From assembly GCA_964409355.1 (NCBI GenBank), contig CAYPDC010000002.1, positions 1 to 64,000 of the forward strand: a DNA stretch of 64,000 bases, given 5' to 3'. Under the pieces are notes generated by a model. The model was not told the DNA's origin. It saw only the letters and a list, made by a program, of their open reading frames with translations, and searched no databases. Below, one piece after another: positions 25,086 to 34,375 of this stretch. Position numbers and translations under genes: made by a program. The stretch is from PCC-10605 sp964409355 (lineage in GTDB: Bacteria; Cyanobacteriota; Cyanobacteriia; Cyanobacteriales; Cyanobacteriaceae). Position 1 is the first letter of the stretch. The number at the start of each line of letters is the position of its first letter.

Positions 25086-27884
25086 TTAGGATATTTCTTC
25101 AATTAGTTTTCTAATTTTAGCAATCTGAAAGTTATCCACTAAATGTTTTAACTTATCCGCTAAAAAGTTATTTTCAGAGGGAATATTATTAATTAATTCT
25201 AATATTAAATCATCGTCTAATTCTGTTGCTGCTTGATATAAATTTTTTAACCAGTTAGAAGGCATAATTTTCAAGTCTTGAGCGGTTAATAATTGTGGTT
25301 TATGGTGATGACTAAATTCGGTTTCTTCTTCATAGATATATTCTACCCCTAAATGTTTTGCCATTGCCTCAAAGATAACGAATTCTCGAAAGGGTTTTCT
25401 GATAAAATCGTCACATCCCGCCGATAAAATAACGGCTTTTTCTTCTTCTAAGACACTAGCCGTGAGGGCAATAATGGCGGTAGCGTTCCCTTTTAATGTA
25501 CCCTTAATATATTGGGTTGCTTCATAACCATCCATTACTGGCATTCTCATATCCATCCAGATTAGATGAGGTTCCCATTCATCCCAAATTGCGATCGCAT
25601 CTTGTCCATTACCTGCTTCTTTTAACTCAAAGCCGAGGGGTTGTAAGAGTTTAATTAATAATAAACGATTAACGGCGCGATCGTCAACTACCAAAATACG
25701 ATAACGGGGTTGCCCCGGTTTTAGGGCAATTACCCGTTTAGCTTGACGGGGATTATGGGTTTGCACATCTTTCTCTGTGACAACGGCAACTGGTATCTCA
25801 AAACTAAATATCGTGCCTTCTCCTACTTTACTTTGAATGTCAATATCTCCCCCCATTAATTGTACAAACTTACGACTGATAGGCAACCCTAAACCAGTAC
25901 CTTCTTGGGCGTTTCTCCCCACTTCGGTTTGAGTAAATGCCTCAAATACCTTCGGTAAATCTTCCTCTGCTATTCCTGCGCCTGTATCTTCCACCGCAAA
26001 TTTAAGATACCGTTGATTATTTTCCAGAGGAGTTTGAGAAGCAAGGGAAACCAAGATATTAACTCCCCCTTCCTCAGTAAACTTAATGCCATTATTAACT
26101 AAATTGATTAAAACCTGCCTCAATTTCGTCTCATCCGTGCAAACAAAGCGAGGGACAAGATTGTCTATTGCCAAATTTAACTGTAAACCCTTTTCTTCGG
26201 CTTTAAGTTGTAGTAAATCTTCAATTTCCTCTAATAACATATAGAGATCGAAGTTTTTTTGATTAATAGTCATCTTTCCTGCTTCAATCTTCGATAAATC
26301 GAGGACATTGTTAATTAAATTTAACAGATAATTCCCACTTCTTTGAATAATGCTAATATTTTCCAAATGCTCAGGAGATAAAGACTGCGATCGCAGCATA
26401 ATTTGTGAGAAACCAAGAATAGCATTCATGGGGGTGCGCAACTCATGACTCATATTAGCCAGAAAGATACTTTTAGTTTTATTAGCAATTTCCGCCTTTT
26501 GTTTCGCCTCCGTTAATTCCCTATTTCCTGCTTGTAACTGTAGAGTGGACTTTTCCAAAGAAGAAATTACCCTATTATAAAGAGTAGCAATGCGCCCAAC
26601 TTCAGTAAAAGGCTCAACTGGCACTCTTAAACTAAGATCTTGAGTTCGCGCTTGTTGATCCATAATAGTTAATAACTCATAAATCTCCGTTTTAGCTCGA
26701 TGCTCAGAAACATTTAACCCTAATTCCTCATCCTCCGCAGATACCCGTAAAGGAAAAAGGCGATTCAAATTCCAGAGAATCAAGAAACTAATACCAAAAG
26801 CCCAAACAAAACAGACAATCGCCCCTAATAATTGTACCCAAAACTGTTGAAAAGGAGTCAAACCAGTGCCTAATAACTCCGATTGCCCAAAAAAAGCCAC
26901 CGCCAACACCCCCCAAACTCCACCACCACCATGCACCGCCACAGCATCTACCGCATCATCTACACCATAACGCTCTAATTGTGTTTTAATAGTTAACATT
27001 AACAAAGATCCGATCGCACCTATGACTACAGCTTCAGGGGTAGAGACAGCATGACAAGCCGCCGTAATGGAAACCAATCCTGCTACAGTACCATTCATGA
27101 GAAATTCGACTTCAGGGGTTTTAGACTTATACCAACCAACGGCGCAACAACAAATCATACCCCCCACCCCTGCCATGAGAGTATTAACTAAAATTCGTGT
27201 AACTTCATCATTAAAAGCAAGGGTACTTCCCCCATTAAAACCAAACCAAGCAATCCACAACAACATCACCCCTAATACCGACAAAGGGATATTTGAGCCA
27301 TTAATTTTATTGATTTTCCCCCCTTCTAAAAATCTACCTCGTCTCGCACCAATTACCAATAATAAAGCAAAAGCAACCCAAGCACCGATACAATGAACCA
27401 CAGTACATCCTGCAAAATCCACAAAACCGATACGCCCTAACCAACCCGTGAAAGCATTGCTATCATAACTTAACCCATTCCATGCCCAATGTCCAAAGAT
27501 AGGATAAACTAAACCAGAAACTAAAGCTGATACCATGATATAAGAATCAAAACGCAATCTTTCTGCTACAGCCCCCGAGACGATAGTAGTTGCCGTGCTA
27601 CAAAACATAGCTTGAAAGAGGAAAAAAGCACCTAATTTAAAATTATCCCCGACATCGAGAAAGAAATCTTGAGTGCCAATAATCCCAACCCAACTCAAAC
27701 CAAACATCACGGCATAACCAAACATCCAAAACAACATCACAGAGATGCCAAAATCCGCTAAATTTTTGACAGCAACATTAATATTATTTTTGCTACGGCT
27801 TAAACCCGACTCCAGACACATAAAACCGGGTTGCATTAAAAACACTAATCCCGCACAGATTAGCACCCATTGTAAATCATTCAT
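25086..27884 (-). CDS. Ammonium transporter fused to hybrid histidine kinase (Amt-HK-REC)
   Basis: 932 residues from the ATG at 27884 (TTG at 27896 also in frame). Residues 1-380 are a full Amt/Mep/Rh channel with both pore histidines: VDFAGCTVVH (His164) and AVAVHGGGG (His318). A short linker with a HAMP-like part (about 395-445) leads to a kinase: H-box FLANMSHELRTPMN (His480), N-box, and ATP-lid motifs EDTGAGI and GTGLGL to about 695. A receiver follows (about 725-845; Asp778 in WMDMRMPVMDG), then a helical tail without a phosphotransfer histidine. Amt domains fused to kinases are known as ammonium sensors, for example in anammox bacteria. Here ammonium sensing would feed the downstream diguanylate cyclase. 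Confidence 0.93.
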   Translation of the reverse strand: MNDLQWVLICAGLVFLMQPGFMCLESGLSRSKNNINVAVKNLADFGISVMLFWMFGYAVMFGLSWVGIIGTQDFFLDVGDNFKLGAFFLFQAMFCSTATTIVSGAVAERLRFDSYIMVSALVSGLVYPIFGHWAWNGLSYDSNAFTGWLGRIGFVDFAGCTVVHCIGAWVAFALLLVIGARRGRFLEGGKINKINGSNIPLSVLGVMLLWIAWFGFNGGSTLAFNDEVTRILVNTLMAGVGGMICCCAVGWYKSKTPEVEFLMNGTVAGLVSITAACHAVSTPEAVVIGAIGSLLMLTIKTQLERYGVDDAVDAVAVHGGGGVWGVLAVAFFGQSELLGTGLTPFQQFWVQLLGAIVCFVWAFGISFLILWNLNRLFPLRVSAEDEELGLNVSEHRAKTEIYELLTIMDQQARTQDLSLRVPVEPFTEVGRIATLYNRVISSLEKSTLQLQAGNRELTEAKQKAEIANKTKSIFLANMSHELRTPMNAILGFSQIMLRSQSLSPEHLENISIIQRSGNYLLNLINNVLDLSKIEAGKMTINQKNFDLYMLLEEIEDLLQLKAEEKGLQLNLAIDNLVPRFVCTDETKLRQVLINLVNNGIKFTEEGGVNILVSLASQTPLENNQRYLKFAVEDTGAGIAEEDLPKVFEAFTQTEVGRNAQEGTGLGLPISRKFVQLMGGDIDIQSKVGEGTIFSFEIPVAVVTEKDVQTHNPRQAKRVIALKPGQPRYRILVVDDRAVNRLLLIKLLQPLGFELKEAGNGQDAIAIWDEWEPHLIWMDMRMPVMDGYEATQYIKGTLKGNATAIIALTASVLEEEKAVILSAGCDDFIRKPFREFVIFEAMAKHLGVEYIYEEETEFSHHHKPQLLTAQDLKIMPSNWLKNLYQAATELDDDLILELINNIPSENNFLADKLKHLVDNFQIAKIRKLIEEIS

Positions 27885-28413
27885 AGCAACTAACAACGAA
27901 ATGAATAATTAATAATTAATAAGCCTTTTTTTGACACTCACTCTTTAAATCAAAGATTGTAGTTCGACTACGCTCACTAACAAACGGGCGATTCTGGCTT
28001 CGCAGAGTGGATTCTTTCCCTTAGAGCAAAATTCCAGATGGAACGACACACACTTAGAGTATGTTCTATTTGTTCGATCTGGAATTTATTGGGCTTCAGT
28101 TTATATTCGTAGGAAAGATTCAACATGGCAGATAAAATAATTTACCTTTGTCATTATCTTAAACAATCTACAAAACTTTTGCAAGATGTAGAAGTTGCGA
28201 TCGCACCATTTTTTTGTGTTGGTTGGCATCCCGGCCGAAGGCACTGCGTAGCAGCCCTCCGGTTGATTTGAAGTGTATTTTTTTGTTGCCAAATTCAACG
28301 GGAATCCTGTCCTGTGACAAGATTTAAGATAGAATAAATCATTACCGATTAATATATTATTGTTGGGGCGAACCATAGTCTATTCTATTTGTTAAGAGAG
28401 ATTTAATATACCT
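27885..28413. other. Intergenic region with IS-end relic and inverted repeat, no gene supported
   Basis: Holds an IS200/IS605-like end relic (27931-28006), an 11-bp perfect inverted repeat AAATTCCAGAT/ATCTGGAATTT at 28029-28039 and 28077-28087 (48 bp centre to centre), and a patch of cyanobacterial small palindromes around 28230-28262 (GGCCGAAGGCACTGCG, GCAGCCCTCCGG). A 91-codon minus-strand frame at 28101-28376 looks like translated repeat DNA, not a protein. Confidence 0.55.
27931..28006. mobile_element. Solo IS200/IS605-type end, copy a
   Basis: TTGACACTCACTCTTTAAAT leads into AAACGGGCGATTCTGGCTTC. This TTGACACTC...GATTCT layout with an internal stem is what lies at the end of many cyanobacterial TnpB elements. 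A closely matching copy is at 30092-30165 and a more distant one at 40328-40365. No transposase gene is attached. Confidence 0.5.
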
Positions 28414-29595
28414 ATGAAAATCAGTTGGATTAATCGTGCTAATCGTTTAAGTGCCTTACCTCCTTATGTTTTTGCCCGTTTAGATGAGTTGAAAGCCAAA
28501 GCCCGAGAGCAAGGTTTGGATTTGATAGACTTAGGAATGGGTAATCCAGACGGTTTGGCTCCAACACCAGTTATTGAAGTGGCAAAAGAGGCTTTAAATG
28601 TCGCTAAATATCACGGTTATCCCCCCTTTGAGGGTACTACTAATTTTCGGAATGCGATCGCATCTTGGTATCAAAGACGTTATCAAGTAGAATTAAATCC
28701 AGACAGTGAAGCGTTACCGTTATTAGGTTCAAAAGAAGGGTTATCTCACCTAGCCTTGGCTTATGTTAACCCGGGTGATACCGTTATTGTACCGAGTCCA
28801 TCCTATCCTGCCCACTATCGAGGACCCGCCATTGCTGGAGCAGACATCTATGCCTTAAAATTGAGTCCCGACAATGATTGGTTAATTGACTTAAATCAGA
28901 TCCCCGAAGATATTGCTAGAAAAACCAAAATCCTTTACTTTAACTATCCAAATAATCCTACTACTGCCACTGCACCGAGGGAATTTTTTGAAGAGATGGT
29001 ATCCTGGGCAAGACATTATGAGGTGATGTTAGTTCACGATTTAGCCTATGCAGAATTAGCATTTGAGGGTTATGAGCCTACCAGTTTACTGCAAATAAAA
29101 GGGGCAAAGGAAATCGGAGTCGAATTTCACACTCTTTCTAAAACCTATAATATGGCAGGTTGGCGCGTTGGTTTTGTGGTGGGTAATAGCGATATTATTC
29201 AAGGTTTGCGCACCCTAAAAACGAACCTTGACTATGGTATTTTTAGTGTCATTCAAGCCGCCGCCGAAACCGCTTTACAGTTACCCGATAGTTATATCCA
29301 CGAAGTGCAACAACGGTATCAAAAACGCCGTGATTTTCTGATTGAAGGTTTAAGTAAAATGGGTTGGAATGTCAAACCTTCTTCTGCTACCATGTACCTC
29401 TGGATACCAGTGCCTCACAATTCTAATTCCACTGATTTTGCCCTTGACTTGTTGCAAAAAACAGGAGTTGTCGTTACTCCGGGTAATGCCTTTGGGGATG
29501 GCGGTGAAGGTTATGTGAGAGTGAGTTTAATTGCAGAGTGCCATCGACTCTCTGAAGCCCTGCAAAGATGGGAGAAGGCTAATATTCGATATTAG
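28414..29595 (+). CDS. Class I/II aminotransferase (LL-diaminopimelate / aspartate-type)
   Basis: 393 residues, PLP-dependent fold type I. The PLP lysine is in LSKTYNMAGWRVGF, the aspartate in VHDLAYAEL, the NYPNNPT segment precedes it, and the carboxylate-binding arginine is in GYVRVSL. It begins MKISWINRANRLSALPPYVF, the start of the cyanobacterial group that includes a Synechocystis enzyme described as LL-diaminopimelate aminotransferase (lysine pathway). Similar proteins are annotated AlaC/AspC, so substrate specificity is not settled. Followed by tsaE after 76 bp. Confidence 0.85.
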   Translation: MKISWINRANRLSALPPYVFARLDELKAKAREQGLDLIDLGMGNPDGLAPTPVIEVAKEALNVAKYHGYPPFEGTTNFRNAIASWYQRRYQVELNPDSEALPLLGSKEGLSHLALAYVNPGDTVIVPSPSYPAHYRGPAIAGADIYALKLSPDNDWLIDLNQIPEDIARKTKILYFNYPNNPTTATAPREFFEEMVSWARHYEVMLVHDLAYAELAFEGYEPTSLLQIKGAKEIGVEFHTLSKTYNMAGWRVGFVVGNSDIIQGLRTLKTNLDYGIFSVIQAAAETALQLPDSYIHEVQQRYQKRRDFLIEGLSKMGWNVKPSSATMYLWIPVPHNSNSTDFALDLLQKTGVVVTPGNAFGDGGEGYVRVSLIAECHRLSEALQRWEKANIRY

Positions 29596-29671
29596 GTAAT
29601 GAGTGGGGAGAGAGGGAGGGATGGGGGAGAAATTAATTTTTTCTAAATTCTAAATTCTAAATTTTTAACCG

Positions 29672-30109
29672 ATGAAAACCCCAAAAACAATCTTTCTTCC
29701 CGACGAGGAGGCAACTAAACAACTAGGTAGAGATTTTGCTCAACAATTAACCCCTAATAGCGTCTTACTATTAAAAGGCAATTTAGGGGCAGGGAAAACT
29801 ACATTCATTCAAGGTTTAGGAGAGGGTTTAGGGATAAATGAACCGATTGTCAGTCCAACTTTTACCCTTATTAACGAATATTTAGAAGGGAAAATTCCCC
29901 TCTATCATATCGACTTATATCGTTTAACTCCAGATCAAGTTAAACATTTACATTTGGAAAATTACTGGCAAGGTATAGAGGTAGAAGCTGGTGTTACCGC
30001 TATCGAATGGTCAGATCTCCTGACTCCACTTCCCCCTAGTTACTGGCAAATTACTTTAGAATTAGATCCAGAATCAGGAAGAAATGCCACATTGACACTC
30101 ACCCGTTAA
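29672..30109 (+). CDS. tsaE: tRNA threonylcarbamoyladenosine biosynthesis ATPase TsaE
   Basis: 145 residues. TsaE powers the TsaBDE complex making t6A37 in ANN-decoding tRNAs. Walker A is KGNLGAGKTTFIQG; SPTFTLINEY and HIDLYRL follow, then AIEWSDLL. The last codons (TLTLTR and the TAA) are spelled by the start of an IS200/IS605-like end relic at 30092, so the tail is foreign, though it lies beyond the conserved fold and is probably tolerated. Confidence 0.9.
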   Translation: MKTPKTIFLPDEEATKQLGRDFAQQLTPNSVLLLKGNLGAGKTTFIQGLGEGLGINEPIVSPTFTLINEYLEGKIPLYHIDLYRLTPDQVKHLHLENYWQGIEVEAGVTAIEWSDLLTPLPPSYWQITLELDPESGRNATLTLTR

Positions 30110-30165
30110 ATCAAAGATTTTAGTTCGACTACGCTCACTAACAAACGGGCGATTCTGGCTTCACA
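30092..30165. mobile_element. Solo IS200/IS605-type end, copy b, overlapping the tsaE stop
   Basis: TTGACACTCACCCGTTAAAT ... AAACGGGCGATTCTGGCTTC, nearly the same as 27931-28006. CCCGTT and AACGGG can pair as a stem closing the segment. It supplies the last six codons and stop of tsaE. Confidence 0.5.
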
Positions 30166-30346
30166 GATTCGTAACTAGACGAGTGGACTCGCCCCGTCAG
30201 ACCGAATCCACAAGCATTTTATTTTCTCTACAAATATCCTACTAACTGAATTCTTTACTTCTTTTGCTATAATTTTACTAGCTTTATTTACAAAAATTAA
30301 CAATTAGAGGCGGTCGCGCTTTTTTCATCACTCCCTAATTAAGTAT

Positions 30347-33300
30347 ATGTCATTTCACGTTTCCACTTGGTCTGTTAAAAATCCGGTTTCGATCTTGGTT
30401 TTATTCCTTTTTTTAGGGATTTTTGGTCTTTTTTCTTTCTTTCAACTGGGAATTAATGATCAACCCAATATTGACGTGCCTGTAGTTCAAGTTACCATAA
30501 CTCAGCGCGGTGCAGGTCCAGAGGAATTGGAATTTCAGGTGACACAAAAGGTAGAAGATGCGGTTTCTAGCGTCAATCTCATTGATAGTATATCTTCCGT
30601 TGTCAGTGATGGGCGCTCCGTTACTACTATTAATTTTGAACTAGAAGCAGACGGTAATCAAGCCACTAATGATGTGCGTAACGCTATTGCCCAAATTCGT
30701 CAAGATTTACCTGCGGATATAAACGAGCCTATTGTACAAAAATTAGAGTTTGCTGGAGGTGCGATCGCCACTTATGTTGTGTCTTCGGAAAATAGAAGTA
30801 TAGAAGAATTAACAGACTTAGTTGATCGTCGTATTGCAAGGGATTTAGCCAACATCGAAGGAGTGGCACAAGTAAACAGAATCGGCGGGAAAGATAGGGA
30901 AGTAAGAATCGACTTGAATCCGAACCGTTTACAGGCTTATAATATCACCGCCACGGAAATTAACGAACAAGTAGGCAATCTTAATCTTAACCTTTCAGGG
31001 GGGCGATCGAATCTGGGCGATCGAGAACAAAATATTCGTACCATAGGTAGTGCGCAAACCGTCAGCAGTTTAGCGGATTATCCCATTATCCTTGCCAACG
31101 GGGATAGAGTGCCATTGAAAAACCTAGGAGAAGTTACAGACGGTTTTGCCGAAGCCCGTCAATCTGCCTATTTGAATAACGAACCCGTAGTCGGCTTTTC
31201 CATTTTACGCAGTTCGGGTAGTAACCTTGTCACCGTTGTCGAGAATGTCGAGCAAAAATTGACACAGATGAGAAATAATCTCCCCAACGACATCAACATC
31301 GAACGAATATTTACCCGTGCCACTGCCATTAGAAATTCATATTCAGGTACAATTAGCTCTTTAATTATTGGTTCAATTTTAACAGTAATTAGTGTGGGAA
31401 TCTTTCTCAGAGATTGGAGGGCAACTTTGATTACAGGTTTAGCGCTTCCTTTATCCATCATTCCCACCTTTTTAGTCATGCAATATCTTAACTATACCCT
31501 GAACGGCATGACATTACTGGGTTTAGCTTTAGCTATGGGTAACTTAGTAGATGACGCTATTTGTATGATTGAAAATATTGATCAACATTTAGGCATGGGC
31601 AAAAAACCCTATCAAGCGGCAATGGATGCCGCAAGGGAAATTGGTTTAGCCGTAGTCGCTACTACTGCCACTATTGTCGCTGTATTTTTACCCGTTGCTT
31701 TTATGGGGGGAGTGCCGGGGCAGTTTTTTCAACCTTTCGGGGTGACAGTAGCGGTAGCTACCATGTTTTCTACCCTTGTGGCAACCACCATCACTCCCAT
31801 GTTGAGTGCTTATTTACTCAAATCAAAACCAGTCCATAAACAGTATAATCACCATGATATTAACCCTTCTCAAAAATGGCATCCCTACCGTAATTTATTA
31901 ACTTGGGCGTTACGCAACAAAATTTCCACTCTTTTAATTGCCCTTATTTTCTTTATCGGTAGTTTACAGTTAGTGCCTTATATTCCCAAAGGCTTATTTA
32001 CTGAGCCTGATCAAGGTTTGAGCTTGGTGGATGTAGAATTACCCCCCGGAGCAACCTTAGAAAATACAGAGCGAATTGCTTTTGATGTTACTGATAAGGT
32101 GAAAGAGAATTCTGCCGTAGAAAGTGTTTTAGCGGAGATTGGGGGCAATAGTGTTAATAATGCTCTACTATACGTCAATTTATTACCTAAAGAAGAAAGG
32201 GATATTAGCTTACAGGAATTTCAGGCATCTCAGCGTCCCATTTTTCAACAGATACCCGGTGCTAGAGTTAGTTTTCGCTCTCAAGGGGCAGGAGGAAGTA
32301 GTAAGGATCTCACCATCGTCTTAAAAAGCGATAATGGGCAAATTTTAACCGAAACCGCCCAAGAATTAGAAAGACAAATGCGTACTATCCCCGGTTTAGT
32401 GGAAGTATCTTCTAGTGCTAGTTTAGTCAAACCCGAAATCATCATTCAACCAGACTTAGCAAGGGCTGGAGATTTAGGGGTATCTGTAAGCGCGATCGCC
32501 CGTACTGCCTCCCTTGCCACCATTGGTGATAATGACTCTAACTTAGCCAAATTCAATCTGCGCGATCGACAAATTCCCATCCGAGTGCAAATTAATCCCC
32601 AATATCGTCGAGACATAGAAATCTTGAAAAACCTAAAAGTGCCTAGTAACAACGGCTCATTAGTAAGACTAGATAGTGTCGCCAATATTCGTTTAGGCAC
32701 AGGACCTGCGGAAATTCAGAGGTATAATAGACAAAGACAAGTAGAATTAGGGGCAAACTTACAAGGAATCTCCCTCGGCGATGCTTTAGACGCAGTTAAT
32801 GCCCTACCCGTCATGAATCCCTTACCCCCTGAAGTATCAGAAGAACCAGCAGGAGACGCAGAAATCATGCGAGATGTATTTACAAGGTTTCTTACTGCCG
32901 TATTTTTGGCTATTAGCTCAATTTATGCGATTTTAGTGCTACTTTACGGTAATTTTCTCTATCCCTTTGCCATTCTTGCCGCCTTACCCCTTTCTATTGG
33001 CGGTGCATTACTAGGATTATTAATCACTCAAAAAGAATTAGCTCTCTTTGCCCTCATTGGTATGGTTTTACTCCTGGGCTTAGTCACCAAAAACGCTATT
33101 TTATTAGTGGATTTTGCCCTCGCAGGAATGAAAGAAGGAAAATCCCAACGTAATGCCGTGATTTATGCAGGAGTCTCCCGTTTACGCCCCATCGTCATGA
33201 CATCTATTTCTACCATTGCCGGAATGTTGCCCATTGCCCTTGCTTGGGGTGCAGACGGAGAAGTCAGAAGTCCGATGGCGATCGCCGTTATTGGTGGTTT

Positions 33301-33451
33301 CAGCACTTCTACTTTATTAACTTTAATAGTCGTACCTGTAATTTTTTGTTATGTGGACAACATTATCCACTGGTTTAGCAAACTATGGAAAAACGAACAA
33401 GCCGAAGAAGTGCAACAAGTCTTAAACTTAGAAGAAACCCTTAACAAGTAA
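30347..33451 (+). CDS. RND-family efflux pump inner-membrane subunit (HAE1 type)
   Basis: 1034 residues. Twelve membrane segments with two large periplasmic loops; helix 4 has the proton-relay pair in LAMGNLVDDAICMIENI, and the second half has ILLVDFALAG and RLRPIVMTSI. This is the AcrB/MexB class exporting drugs or lipophilic compounds by proton antiport. No periplasmic adaptor or outer-membrane channel gene is adjacent, so partners must be elsewhere. The start at 30347 gives the usual FHVSTWSVKNPVSILVL opening. Confidence 0.9.
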   Translation: MSFHVSTWSVKNPVSILVLFLFLGIFGLFSFFQLGINDQPNIDVPVVQVTITQRGAGPEELEFQVTQKVEDAVSSVNLIDSISSVVSDGRSVTTINFELEADGNQATNDVRNAIAQIRQDLPADINEPIVQKLEFAGGAIATYVVSSENRSIEELTDLVDRRIARDLANIEGVAQVNRIGGKDREVRIDLNPNRLQAYNITATEINEQVGNLNLNLSGGRSNLGDREQNIRTIGSAQTVSSLADYPIILANGDRVPLKNLGEVTDGFAEARQSAYLNNEPVVGFSILRSSGSNLVTVVENVEQKLTQMRNNLPNDINIERIFTRATAIRNSYSGTISSLIIGSILTVISVGIFLRDWRATLITGLALPLSIIPTFLVMQYLNYTLNGMTLLGLALAMGNLVDDAICMIENIDQHLGMGKKPYQAAMDAAREIGLAVVATTATIVAVFLPVAFMGGVPGQFFQPFGVTVAVATMFSTLVATTITPMLSAYLLKSKPVHKQYNHHDINPSQKWHPYRNLLTWALRNKISTLLIALIFFIGSLQLVPYIPKGLFTEPDQGLSLVDVELPPGATLENTERIAFDVTDKVKENSAVESVLAEIGGNSVNNALLYVNLLPKEERDISLQEFQASQRPIFQQIPGARVSFRSQGAGGSSKDLTIVLKSDNGQILTETAQELERQMRTIPGLVEVSSSASLVKPEIIIQPDLARAGDLGVSVSAIARTASLATIGDNDSNLAKFNLRDRQIPIRVQINPQYRRDIEILKNLKVPSNNGSLVRLDSVANIRLGTGPAEIQRYNRQRQVELGANLQGISLGDALDAVNALPVMNPLPPEVSEEPAGDAEIMRDVFTRFLTAVFLAISSIYAILVLLYGNFLYPFAILAALPLSIGGALLGLLITQKELALFALIGMVLLLGLVTKNAILLVDFALAGMKEGKSQRNAVIYAGVSRLRPIVMTSISTIAGMLPIALAWGADGEVRSPMAIAVIGGFSTSTLLTLIVVPVIFCYVDNIIHWFSKLWKNEQAEEVQQVLNLEETLNK

Positions 33452-33844
33452 GTATTAGACATCTCTAACAGTCACCTGAGTTCGGGATTCCCCCTTAAAC
33501 TTTAGATCCGATCGAACTTTTAATTAAAGTTAACTATCAACTATTATGGAAAAAGGTAGCCAATACCCATAATAAATTTAACGTCAATGACAAAAGAAGT
33601 CCTCAAACAAGTGCCATAGCGAAATGAGGGATAAATTTTACCCAACAAAAAAACATCCGATAACTTTTATTAAGGTGATTTCTAATAATAAATATACCTG
33701 CATGATCCCCCCTAGCCCCCCTTAATAAGGGGGGGAATTATAAAGAAAATTGGTAAATTCTTTCACAGAAACCGCCTAAGGCAATAAAATTAGGCTCTTC
33801 TACAGTAGTTATGGTAAATTAATAGAAAATAATTTAGTATATTT
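33452..33844. other. Intergenic region with MITE copy 3 and a dispersed repeat
   Basis: Contains CACCTGAGTTCGG (a motif repeated in inverse form as GAACTCAGGT at about 11350, 45797 and 61813), MITE copy 3 (33674-33776) and the repeat CTCTTCTACAGTAGT at 33795-33830, which recurs at 49474-49510 with its following TAAATTA.TAGAAAAT. No gene seen. Confidence 0.6.
33674..33776. mobile_element. MITE copy 3 (103 bp), opposite orientation
   Basis: Begins GGTGATTTC and ends GAAACCGCC, flanked by TAA at 33671-33673 and 33777-33779. The interior is the reverse complement of the other copies, with CCCCCC TTAATAAGGGGGGG able to fold as a hairpin. Confidence 0.8.
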
Positions 33845-34294
33845 ATGTTCACAACTCAAGACTTAAAAAAACTTTATGAAATCGACGAAACTTTATGGTT
33901 AGAAAAAACCATTGAACTGTTAAAAAACAGACAGTATGAATCATTGGATATAGAAAATTTAATTGAGGAATTAGAATTTTTGGGCAGACGAGAAAAAGTA
34001 ACAGTAGAAAGTTTATTAGAACAAGTAATTCGTCACTTATTATTATGTAATTATTGGACCAATCAAGAACTATCTCGTAACCATTGGGAAGTAGAAATAA
34101 AGAGTTTTCGTAAACAAATTAACAAAATTTTAACAACTAACTTATGCAATCACTTGGAACAAAATTTAGCATCTATCTATGATGATGCTTTAGAATATGT
34201 ACAGGGAAAAACAAGCTACAAAGTAGAATTTCCCAATAGTTGCCCATACACTTTAAACTATTTATTAACGGGTAAAATAGAAAATAAATCCTAA
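33845..34294 (+). CDS. DUF29 family protein
   Basis: 149 residues, all helical, with the DUF29 pattern DETLWLEKTIELLKNRQYES, LIEELEFLGRREK and the basic KSFRKQINKIL. DUF29 genes are found in dozens of copies in cyanobacterial genomes; their function is unknown. Immediately upstream lies a repeat also found near 49.5 kb, and downstream is hflX after 81 bp. Confidence 0.8.
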   Translation: MFTTQDLKKLYEIDETLWLEKTIELLKNRQYESLDIENLIEELEFLGRREKVTVESLLEQVIRHLLLCNYWTNQELSRNHWEVEIKSFRKQINKILTTNLCNHLEQNLASIYDDALEYVQGKTSYKVEFPNSCPYTLNYLLTGKIENKS

Positions 34295-34375
34295 AATTTT
34301 ATTTATATAGTAATCAGGAATCATTTGTGAGAAATAAATTATTAGAAAAAAAATATAGACAAATATTTACATTTA

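Noticed and set aside
27957..27975. GTA-N7-TAC (in TGTAGTTCGACTACG) upstream of the Amt-kinase gene as an NtcA site
   Set aside because: NtcA sites need GTA-N8-TAC; the spacing is one short and the bases belong to an IS-end relic repeated at 30.1 kb.
28101..28376. 91-codon minus-strand frame as a gene
   Set aside because: It translates small palindromic and repeat DNA (NQPEGCYAVPSAGMPTNT-like text), has no family similarity and no ribosome-binding site.
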